A stretch of 64,000 bases of DNA from the NCBI GenBank assembly GCA_018350325.1, contig JAEVLN010000006.1, positions 1,263,193-1,327,192 on the forward strand, given 5' to 3'. The notes below the pieces were generated by a model. The model was given only the letters and a program-made list of their open reading frames with translations, was not told where the DNA came from and did no database searches. Below, piece after piece: positions 30,112-39,429 of this stretch. The position numbers were made by a program, and so were the translations under genes. Position 1 is the first letter of the stretch. The number at the start of each line of letters is the position of its first letter. This DNA is from Globodera rostochiensis (Eukaryota > Nematoda > Chromadorea > Rhabditida > Heteroderidae).

Positions 30112-30827
30112 TTGTACGAATAAAAAGTCAAATTAACACAATCTAAAGACGATGGTTTAATATATTATGAATAAATCAAAAGTGCAGAATTTTGCAAATT
30201 TTGAAACATTTGCCTTAAGACCGGACGAAATCGAGCGCTCCGGGATCGAGTTTGACTCTGAATCTCACGGAATTGGCCTGAGACAGCGACACGGGGACTT
30301 TTGTCTGACAACTTTGGGTTAGGGCTGATCAAATGCTTTTTAATTTAAAAAAAAAAATTAAAAAAAGAAGAACTCAGTGTTTAAAAATTTAAAATTCAAT
30401 TTTGACCAGACTATTTCAATTCGAATTTTATTCACTATACTTTTGTTTTCTTTCTCTTTAAAAAGTAACGTAGAAGAATGAGTTGTGGAACTTTTTGCCG
30501 AACAATGGTAACAAAATTTGGCCATATAAAGTGCCAGATTTGAATTCGGATTGAGATAGACCAATCGACAAAACTCATTTTAGCAAAATTATGATAAACT
30601 TATTTAAAATTTTTGGGTTTTATGCATTCAAAATTGTTTTGCTCAATAATAAATAATTGAACCTTTAATCAACAGATACTGGCATGGCAAAATAGAATAA
30701 TTAATGTGGCCAGACTTCAACAAACAAATTGAATCTAGTTAAAAGAAATGGACTTTTTAAATAAAAAAAATTTGCTTTGGGTGGTCTCAATAAATAAATT
30801 AGGCCCAGGTGTTAATTTGCATATGCC

Positions 30828-31608
30828 ATTAAAGGGGTTCTTAATTACATATTATTGCCGACGGACAAACATCGTACAATAAGGAAGTTTTACCGGGCTC
30901 TAATAAAATGTACCTAAACTCGGAGACCGAAAAAGACTCCAAAAACCCAAGACTTTCAAAACCAGAGACCTTCATAAATTAAAGTTGGTCGGGGTCGGGA
31001 TTTCTGGTAAAAACCGGGACCGGTGAGATCGTGAAGGCCGGACCGGGATTACGACTTTTAAAAAACCGGAACCGGGAGCGGGGTTCCAAAACCCGGGATA
31101 ATTCCGACCGGTCCCAACCGCCCGATCCCGACCAACTCTAGCATAAATTAACTGGATTTAGTCAGTTTCAGCACATTTTTTAAATTTTGAGGGTTTTAGT
31201 CCATATTTTAAGTTTAATTTTTTAATCCATAAAGATCCCTAGTTGGAATTTGTCTTTGATAAAAGGTCAGTCTGGTACTCTATGGACCCGCCCAGAGTTG
31301 ACGCAATTAATTTTGGCTCGGACAATTAGCCGCCAAATTTTTGTGCATTCGAATTTTTTGAATGGAATATTCAAATATGTATTTATTTTTTGATCAAAAA
31401 TTTTATGCAAGGGCGGCCAGAAAGGAATCAATCGTTTGAAAATCGGGCATTTTTTCATGTCCGTCTCGGCATCTCTTTCCGCAGCTACAAATCATTATGC
31501 CCATAAAACAGCGCGGATGACGGCAGCTCATTTTACTATAAAAAAGATTTTAAGAATGGCATTAATTTAAAAAATGCTGGCACATTTAATTAAAAAATTT
31601 TTTTTTGT
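30828..31608. other. Spacer with a degenerate MITE (about 30983-31140)
   Basis: Bases 30983-31140 are bounded by agttggtcgggg and cccgaccaactcta, with cataaatt near both sides. This is an aged relative of the hAT-like MITEs. Nothing else here looks coding. Confidence 0.5.
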
Positions 31609-33447
31609 TTAAACCATCAAAAGCAACAGCGGTAGCAGCAGAACGACGATGCCGAAGGTGAAGCTGAGAGGCGTTGTGGGTCTGGCAGCACCAGTCTTTA
31701 TGTCAATTGGCGAAATGTGCAAGAATAAATATAAAAGTGTGACATATTGTGAAAGTCCTACATTTGGTCTGTCGAAGGGCAGAGGCGGGGGTGGTGGCGG
31801 AGGCGGGGACGACGGCGGGGACGGCGGCGGGGACGGCGGCGGGGGAGGCGGCGGGGGAGGCGGCGGGGACGGCGGCGGGGGAGGCGGCGGGGGAGGCGGC
31901 GGGGGCGGCGGCGGGGGAGGCGGCGGGGGCGGCGGCGGGGGAGGCGGCGGGGGCGGCGGCGGGGGAGGCGGCGGGGGCGGAGGCCACACTTTGTTCAATG
32001 CCGCTGGGATAGGCGTTTGCAGGTCGGTGTTGCGCGAGTTACAGTAATCATTGCCCGAGCAAACATCGTTGGCAGAATTGCATTGCATTGTGCCGTCCTT
32101 GCAATACAGTCTCAGCAAATCGTATCCGCATTTTGGTTGCCCAACTTCTCCACACCCACTGACAACAAAAATATCGTTTCCGGCATCTGAGAAGCAAGGG
32201 ATTTCAGACAAAATTGATACATATTTAGCTAGATTGAATAATCAAATCGAATTTTTTTTTTGGAATTATTGCCCGGGGGACTTTATGTCGTTCTACTAGT
32301 GGACCGTTTGTCCGGGGGACCTTTTGTCGTTCTCCTAGGGGATCGTTTGCCCGGGGGACTTTTTGTCGTTCTACTAGTAGACCGTTTGTCCGGGGGACCT
32401 TTTGTCGTTCTCCTAGGGGATCGTTTGCCTGGGGGACTTTTTGTCGTTCTACTAGTAGACCGTTTGTCCGGGGGACCTTTTGTCGTTCTCCTAGGGGATC
32501 GTTTGCCTGGGGGACTTTTTGTCGTTCTACTAGTGGACCGTTTGTCCGGGGGACCTTTTGTCCTTCTCCTAGGGGACCGTTTGTCCAGGGGACCTTTTGT
32601 CCTTCTCCTAGGGGACCGTTTGTCCGGGAGGCCTTTTGTCGTTCTCCAAGGGGAGAGTTTGCCCGGGGGACTTTTTGTCCTTCTCCTAGTGGACCGTTTG
32701 TCCGGGGGACCTTTTGTCGTTCTCTTAGGGGGCCGCGGTGTTTTCTGACTATTGTAGTTTAACTAAAAATTATGGAACAAATTTATCTCACTATCCGTGC
32801 AGCGGTGTGTGGTACAGTAAGCGTTGTTACACGAACGTTTCTCCGTATCTGACCCGTCGGGGCTAGAAACTTGTGCCCATAACGCTTGAACGTCTTGCCA
32901 AAGGCCTGCTGGTAGCATGCCACGGTAACGGATTCTACTGATGCACTTCATAGTCTGAGTCTGAGTCTTAGGACATCCACTTCCCGATTCAACGATAACT
33001 TAAAAACACAATTAATTGTTAAGTTTTATGCAGGGTGACCAGATTAAAAATGCAAAAAAATAGGTCAGCAACTGAAAATCAGTAAAATTTAGAATCAGCC
33101 TAGCAAAATCGGGCATAATTTTTGGGCGTAATGCCAAAACTTTATTAATCGTATTCTCGACATAAGAAAATTGGAATTTTTGAGAATTCTGCTTCACTTT
33201 TGAAGAGAAGGGCCGGCGGTCCCGGTAGGCCGCGGCCGAGAAATTTTTTGAATTTTTGACTCATTTTATAAGAGATCCAACCAAAATTTCAAAAATACGG
33301 TAAATATTTCCTTTTTGGAAGTTTTGTGAAAATTTCTAAATACACCCAAAAATCAGGATTCTTACTTCCAGGGCCACGAATGCAATATCCGGCTGCCAGT
33401 GCACAGAAATGCATAATAACGACGAAAGCGATCAGCAGAACGTTCAT
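31609..33447 (-). CDS. Secreted cysteine-rich protein with poly-proline stalk and GPI-type tail
   Basis: Three exons: 33366-33447, 32792-32998, 31609-32186. Phase-1 junctions match at both introns (A|TT and A|AT), giving about 288 residues. It begins with a signal peptide (MNVLLIAFVVIMHFCALAAG). Two cysteine-rich modules follow: SGSGCPK...MKC...CNNAYC in exon 2 and VSGCGEVGQPKC...MQCNSANDVCSGNDYC in exon 3. Next come a run of more than 50 prolines broken by serines, and a hydrophobic C-terminus (FGIVVLLLPLLLLMV) after small residues, as in GPI-anchored proteins. The two modules look like an exon duplication. It is probably exported and displayed on a surface; I recognise no named family. A MITE sits 12 bp upstream of the ATG, and intron 2 is mostly a 39-bp minisatellite. 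Confidence 0.65.
31783..31985. repeat. GGC/GGG trinucleotide-type tract coding for poly-proline
   Basis: The plus strand is an almost pure run of ggcggcgggggcggcgggggagg units; read on the minus strand it gives consecutive CCN proline codons. It is inside exon 3 of the gene above. Ala/Gly-rich frames on the other strand are by-products. Confidence 0.9.
32255..32748. repeat. 39-bp minisatellite, about 12 units
   Basis: The unit is roughly gaccgtttgtccgggggac plus cttttgtcgttctcctaggg. It alternates between two variants (ctactagtagacc and ctcctaggggatc), which gives a 78-bp higher-order period. Because 39 is a multiple of three, the plus strand stays open for 162 codons (RLSGGPFVVLLGDRLPGG type). 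It lies within intron 2 of the minus-strand gene 31609-33447. Confidence 0.9.
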
Positions 33448-33459
33448 TGAACTTTAAAT

Positions 33460-33625
33460 TAGAGTTCAGCCTCGACCCCTCGGGGCGCGAAAGTCAGAGG
33501 TCGGGGACAAAAACCCCGACTAGGGGTTTGAGGTTTATCCCAGCAAAAAGCACAAAAAATTCAAAAAAGTCAGGGTCGGGGACGAAAACCACGACTAAAA
33601 AGGTCGGGGTCGGGGCTGAACCCTA
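33460..33625. mobile_element. hAT-like MITE upstream of the proline-rich protein gene
   Basis: The ends TAGAGTTCAGCC and GGCTGAACCCTA form inverted repeats. Flanks ctttaaat (33452-33459) and ctttaaaa (33626-33633) match at 7 of 8 bases. It lies 12 bp before the start codon at 33447, so it now provides most of the proximal promoter or 5' UTR. Confidence 0.65.
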
Positions 33626-33633
33626 CTTTAAAA

Positions 33634-35005
33634 ACACAATTAAATCGACGAAACTAAAATTAAAATTGTTGATCTTGGCATTGGCACTTGCATTTCGTTT
33701 TTGAAATATTGGCATTGGTGACCATTTCAAAAAGACCCCAACGAAAACTCCCAGACATTGTTAATAAACGTTTATTTTTGTTCTTCATTTGTTTGAGCAA
33801 AGTTAGCTGAGATTTGGCAAAATGTCCAACACAAAACCTAAAATATTGAAAATGCCAAAGGCAACTTCAAAAATTCGACATGGACACCCAAACCCGGCAA
33901 ATATGCCCGGGTTACAGAGGTTAAAATGGCATCACTGGGGTCAAAAGCCTAACTGATTTGTGGTGTGTGGGGTAAAATCGAATTTTGCAATTCCAATCAA
34001 AAATTGTAAATTTCAACACACTTTCCCAGGGCCGCCTATCGAAAATGGATGACAAATTGTCCCCGGAATTTCACTATTCCAAAACTAAAAGCGATGACTA
34101 ACTCTCTGTGTCCTTTTTTCCCATTCACACTGATCGCCCCAATGCAATTGGCCGGCACATAACATTGAAAATATGCGAACGGATGACAAAGAAAACAAAA
34201 ATTTAAATTAACAAAAAATTGAAAAAAAACAAATTAAATTAACAAAAAATTGAAAAAAAAATTTAAAGTATACAAAATTTTTTCGGAAGCTTGGGGGCTC
34301 AGTTGTTATACACCAGGGTTGCCGCGGGTTGAGAAAAATGTCGGGTCGGGCTTCGGGTTGAAAATTTTTTTTTCAAAATATTAAGCCATCAAAATCAATA
34401 ATGTAAAATCATAAATTGGTAATTATGGTGCAAGAACAACAATTTGTCCATATGCTGTTAAAGCAGAGTTCCCAAATTAAAAGTTTCAAAAAAAGCCTCA
34501 ATCTAAATCTTTAAATTTAATAAATTTTGTTACGAAAATTTGTGCAAACTTTGCAAAAAACGACGAAAAAATGTAAGCAAAATTTTTAATATGCTCGAAA
34601 TATGCAAAATATGCCAAAATATGCAAAAAATATGCCCGAATCTCCAAAATATGCAAAAAATGCACTTTTAAACTTGACCAAGTCAATTTTTAGGAGTGCA
34701 TTTTTCAGAGTTTATTGCATTTTTCTTAAGGAATTTTCAAAAAAGGCCTAAATAGTTTTTTAACAACTATTTCGTTTAGGGTGACCAAATGAAAACCTCA
34801 AAAATAAGGATTAGTAGTTGAAAAATCAGGATCACCCTATGCAAAAATCAGGAATATTGTTTTTGTTAAGAAAATTGTGCAAAAATTTAGTTTTTCGAGT
34901 GGGGGATTTTTTTTCCAAATTTCAACCGCTTCAAAAACCGCATTTCTTTTGGGTTTTTATTAGCAAAATATGTATATGAATATTAAAAGTAGAGTCTAAA
35001 ATGTG
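33634..35005. other. AT-rich intergenic stretch
   Basis: I see no supported gene. The region is very AT-rich around 34190-34900, with many atgcaaaa-type words. Confidence 0.45.
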
Positions 35006-35010
35006 TCTGG

Positions 35011-35020
35011 TATATAAAAA
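35011..35020 (+). promoter_or_regulatory. TATA-box-like element (tatataaaaa)
   Basis: It lies 73 bp ahead of the ATG at 35093, with a pyrimidine-rich run (35036-35070) between the two. Confidence 0.45.
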
Positions 35021-35092
35021 GCGAATCATTTTTCATTCCATCTCCATTTTTGCTTTACTTTCTGTGCCCCCTTGAATAGAGCAACCAAAGCC

Positions 35093-35679
35093 ATGATGTT
35101 GTTCACCGCCGTTTTCATTCCACTTCAACTGATGTCAATTGTTGTTGGTGCCGTGTTCGTGATTATCACGCAATGCTGCGGTTGTAAGAAGAAGGTACAT
35201 AGAGCTTGTTTAACATTTTTTATTTTGACACTTGCTGATTTGGGTGGGTAATAGTTTAGTTGTTCCCCCCCCCCCATTTTTGAAAATATTTTTTGTTTAT
35301 TTTAAAGTCGACAAAAAAAGTGTTTCTAGGGGTATTCGGTGGCGTAGAGCCCAAATCTGACCTCAGATTTGAACCTATAACGATTCCACACCCGAATTCA
35401 AACATTTGGTAGAAAAATTCTCAAAATTCACATTTATGGCTCAAAATCATGCTAGTACAGTATTAGAGTGAGTGTGTCAACATGCCTATTCGACCAAGCT
35501 TAACTCTTCGGAGAGAAGTCGGAAAGCTTAGAGTCAGATTCTGTAGAGAATTTTGTGGGCTATTCATCCCTCAAGAAGTTTTGAGAAATTTCATCCAATT
35601 CTCCGGAATATTTACTCGAAATTACCCCCATTTTCAGTGTATTTTGATGTCTTCGAATCTCTATGAAGGAGGTGTTTAA
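35093..35679 (+). CDS. Small two-exon membrane peptide
   Basis: Exon 1 (35093-35194) begins MMLFTAVFIPLQLMSIVVGA and ends with a hydrophobic segment followed by TQCCGCKKK before the donor GTACAT. After a 443-bp intron, the acceptor ccattttcag at 35637 leads in phase 0 to a 13-residue tail (CILMSSNLYEGGV) ending with TAA at 35677-35679. The result is 47 residues, almost all one membrane segment plus a cysteine-rich cytosolic start. A TATA-like box precedes it. I do not recognise it. Exon 2 is short, so the model is tentative. Confidence 0.4.
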
Positions 35680-36010
35680 TCAACGTAGTGCAGTTATCTT
35701 TTTTGATCAGCATCAAGTTATTTCTGAATGAATTTTTGGATCTTTATTTAGTTCAACACCCGTGTAAGACGGGTAAGTAGCAAGGTGGCTCTTTGGTAAG
35801 GTTGTTAAGTACAGCCAAATAACTAATACACTTTTAAATGTTCTTTTGATTAGCATTTTGTTTTCTTTAATTTTTATTTCGATGATATCATTTTTAGTTT
35901 TGCTAATAATGTTTGGGAAGAGCCACTCAGAATTAATTATTTCAATCTTCTCAGGCACCTTTTTCATCTGACATCATTTGGCCTTGGAATGTGCAAATAA
36001 AAATGAACTC

Positions 36011-36020
36011 TATAAAAGGA
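36011..36020 (+). promoter_or_regulatory. TATA box (tataaaagga)
   Basis: It is a good consensus 147 bp ahead of the ATG at 36167. A splice-acceptor-like aacacag (36147-36153) lies just before the ATG and could serve trans-splicing of a leader. Confidence 0.5.
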
Positions 36021-36166
36021 AGGAATTGGACGACTAAAAAGCGCAAATTAGATGTCAATTAATCTCTTTTAATTTTTATAAATTTCTGAATAAATAGCCA
36101 ATTAAATCATTTAATTTTGTATTTTAAATTTTAATCCTAATTTTATAACACAGAAAATTTGCAAAA

Positions 36167-37227
36167 ATGAATGCACAAAAGACAATGATTGTCGCATTGG
36201 TCATTGCCGTTGCCATGCTGTCCATGGAAGTGCCGTTGGTGGACGCCCAAGCCTGCATTGATGAAGAAGGCTTGGCCTGTGTTCCGAACGGTTGTCCTGG
36301 CACCTGCATGCGGGATGGCTCTCAATGCTCCTGCATGGTACGGGTGGGTCGAAACCTTTCGATTTTGATAATTTCGAGGTTTTTCTTACGAAATCGAAAG
36401 AGAAATTGTATCAAAGAAATTTTGTATTTTTTAAGACACTTACCATATTTTTCGTATGTAAGGCAACTGTTTTGTTGCTTGTTGGTCTGTGTTCCCGAAA
36501 CCAAAAATTTGTTGGAGGTTCAAACCTTCCCATCCCGTGTTCATTGACATTTTTTTTACCCTTACAACAATTTTGCCAAAAATCATTGGAAAAGAGCCCG
36601 GCGATAAACAATAAACGTGGGCAAGAAAGGGGAAAAATTAAGAAATTTTAACTTTTAAGAACATTGCTTAGAAATTTCACAGAAATTTATTTTGGTTCAA
36701 TCTTTTGAAAAATTGAATTTTAATTCAAATACTTTAAAAATCAGCAAAAAATTTTTGGCTTTCTCATTCCTAGAAAGCTTCAAAGAGTTATCATATATTT
36801 TAAATTTTGGTTACAAATCTCTTAACAAATTGAGTCAAAGATTCAAAAAAATTTCTCGGCGGCGCCTATCGGCTATCGGCACCGCCGACCCCCACCTCCT
36901 CCCTCCTAATCGAAAAATCATCTAAGATTTATAAGAGATTGTCTTAATACTTTCTGCGCGAATTTTTTTTAAAATTGACCTGTTTTTGGTTAGGAAAATT
37001 GATCCAAAAATTCATTTTTTCTTGAAAAGGACTGAAAATCTTCAAAAAATTTGCAAAAATTCTGTCAAGGCAGGGTTTAAGGAAATTGGGCCTTTTATCG
37101 CCAAAAAGGCCTCGATCCAATTTAATTTAATATTAATTTACATTTAGTACAAAATCTTTAGAGGCTACCAATTGACGGCAATCCGGTGAAAGCCGCCGCA
37201 AACGACGGCACAGCTGGTTCAAAATGA
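36167..37227 (+). CDS. Secreted six-cysteine peptide, 78 aa, effector-like
   Basis: Exon 1 (36167-36337) encodes a signal peptide (MNAQKTMIVALVIAVAMLSM, cleavage likely after VDA) and the whole cysteine domain. Cysteines are at 30, 38, 43, 47, 54 and 56, spaced C-x7-C-x4-C-x3-C-x6-C-x-C. The donor is GTACGG. After an 824-bp intron the acceptor ctttag at 37161 leads in phase 0 to exon 2 (37162-37227), which adds 21 residues (RLPIDGNPVKAAANDGTAGS) and a TGA. The mature peptide would be about 50 residues with three disulfides, a size common for secreted parasite peptides. I recognise no family. The intron starts with a dispersed repeat also seen at 8326 and contains a GC-rich hairpin repeat. A TATA box lies upstream. 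Confidence 0.65.
36856..36893. repeat. Dispersed GC-rich hairpin repeat (representative copy)
   Basis: The core cggcggcgcctatcggc...caccgccgac can fold on itself. Related copies lie at 5040-5068, 5127-5146, 5858-5893, 29812-29836, 33208-33240, 45903-45935, 47560-47580 and 59038-59067. Several share flanks: a cttaacaaattgag-like run on one side and ccccacc on the other. Confidence 0.75.
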
Positions 37228-38701
37228 GATGACAAAATTCGAAACGCGGATTATATAATGAATAAATTCATATGATAATAAACACAACCCAAGAAATTGA
37301 TAGGCATTAAAATCCCAAAAAGTCCAACATATACACAAAAAAGTATAAATACGTACAAAAAAGGTACTAAAAATAAGCCAAATTATACTTAAGTATTTGT
37401 AAAATTTATAAAATAATTGACTTTTTTGCGCTTTTCGCAATTGCAAAATCCGCGGTCAGAATTGGGTTGGGCAAAATTTTGGGGGTTTTGCTTAAAAAAA
37501 TCAAAATTGAGGCAAAATCTAAATTGATCAAAAAAAAACAAAATAAAAATTTCATTTTCAGTTTTAAAATCGAATATTTTTAAATAAAGTGTATTTTGAT
37601 TGGAAGTCGCTGTTGCCAAACCGTTACTAACTGTAATAATAAATACTAAAGATGGTGCCACCCCATTTTCCAAAAAAATAAAAATAAAATTAGTTTCTAA
37701 GTCGATTAAAAGATTTTTCTAGGGGTATTCGAGGGCGTAGAGTCCGACCTCCATTTCGACCAGTTTCGAACCCAGGACCCGAATTCGAACAATTTTTGAA
37801 AATTCAAAAATCAATTTTGGCCTGGAAATTGTTCAAAAAGCACAACTACATCGAATAGACAAGTAATGATCGAATTCTTGTTTTCTGAATGATTTTGTGG
37901 TGGCTAAAATTGCTTTTAGAAAAATTTTTAATTACAAAAAAAATCGTTCGAATTCGGGTCCGGGATTCGAATTAATCAAAATGGATCTTGGATTTGGATA
38001 CACCTACGAATACCCCTTTAAAAATCTTTTAATCGACTTTGAAAGCTAATTTTATTTTTTTGAAAAATGGGGGGGGCACCATCTTTAGTTATTACCAGTT
38101 TATGATTAAAGCCAAAGAAGAAGACCATCAACCAGAGGCGTGCTCACCGTTACGATTTTTTTTAACCGTACCCGCACGTGCTCAAAATTATTCCATAACC
38201 GAATTGAGCATAACAAGAGATTTTGTTCAATAAACAAAACAATTTTGATTTATAATCTCTTTCATACAATCTTTCAATGACCAAAATTAGGGTTGGTCCT
38301 CGACCCCCCCCCCCCCGGGGGACGGGAAAGTCGGGGAGGTCGGGATTGGCAGGCTTTATTCGATGTGGAATTTTGCAATCCAATGGAAATCCAAATATAA
38401 TATTTATTTATTATTGTCTGCTGGAACAAAAACGAAAAGTATATATAAACATTGCATTGTCCCGTAAACATTTGGCCTATTTTGGGTTTTTATCCCTTTT
38501 TTCCGAATTTCTTGATCATTTTTTCGCCCATCCGCGATGCATTTTTTGGACAAAATTTCCTTAACAAATTCCATCAATAATTCGAAATTTTTCTCGGCTC
38601 CCCCAAAAAGTCCGGAGAATACGCTTGGTGCAAGGCTATTTGAAACTAACATCCGCGATCACCACATTAATCACTTTCCCTTTTCCCCCCTCTCGTCCAC
38701 T
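37228..38701. other. Intergenic stretch with possible minus-strand exon remnants
   Basis: Most of it is AT-rich. Two minus-strand stretches look protein-like: 38652-38480 (SVFSGLFGGAEKNFELLMEF) and 38985-38900, beyond the C-tract (EKQLAAIGAGLSLVLSHSGA). They may be remnants of one gene split by the poly-C tract. No splice model could be built. A MITE-like end (agggttggtcctcg) is at 38287. Confidence 0.35.
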
Positions 38702-38897
38702 CACTCTCCCCCCCCCCCTACCCCCCCCCCCTCCCCCCCCCCCCTCCCCCCCCCCTCCCTCCCCCTTCCCCCCCCCTCCCCTCCCCCTTCCCCTCCCCTC
38801 CCCCTTCCCTCCCTCCCCCTTCCCCCCCCCCCTCCCCCCCCCCCTCCCCCTTCCCCCCCCCCTCCCTCCCCCCCCCCCCTCCCCCCCCCCTCCCCCC
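38702..38897. repeat. Poly-C / CCCCCT tract
   Basis: About 195 bp of nearly pure C interrupted by single T or TT. The minus strand is therefore a run of G-tracts able to form quadruplexes. Long Pro- and Gly-rich frames here are compositional artefacts. Confidence 0.9.
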
Positions 38898-39429
38898 ACA
38901 GTGCTCCCGAATGACTCAAGACCAAAGACAGGCCAGCGCCGATTGCTGCCAACTGTTTCTCCAATTTGTGTTGGTGTTCCCATTGCTCAATCTGTGCAAT
39001 AGCCCACCCCCTCCATTCCCCCCCCCCCTCCCCCCCCCCTCCACCGGTCCGAGGCCTGAAATAAATAAATAAAAAAGGGGGACATATCGGGGATCAGTGG
39101 GTCAGAAGATCGAAGAATTAATTACTAATTGGCCTCCATTTTTTGTCTAATTTTAAATTTGCCCGGAATCTCGGGCCGGTATCTCGTTAAAAATCACGGT
39201 CCCGGGCTGGCATTATTTGAAACCCCCAAACCTTGTACATTGTTGGGCAAAAAGTCTGGTACTTTTGTGTCCTATAATTTCCTGTCAATAATTTTTTATT
39301 TAAATTTTGTGTTTAAGATTTTGCTTAATTTTAAAGTTTTGATTAGAATAAAAAGTTTTGATTTTATTTCTAAAGAAATATTTTCTCAAATTTTCATTTT
39401 AGATAATCCAACTGCGAATCCGACAACAA

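Larger units (their letters stand above)
27292..30827. repeat. Segmental duplication, copy 2 (chemoreceptor block)
   Basis: This copy is offset by 6,100 bp from copy 1 over the 3' part, where 27580-28310 is nearly identical to 21480-22210. Divergence is higher over the 5' exons and introns. An exon-derived tandem array (28975-29400) is unique to this copy. Confidence 0.85.

Noticed and set aside
31649..32047. Poly-glycine ORF on the plus strand
   Set aside because: It is the complement of the poly-proline exon of the spliced minus-strand gene, which has better support (signal peptide, splice phases, cysteine modules).
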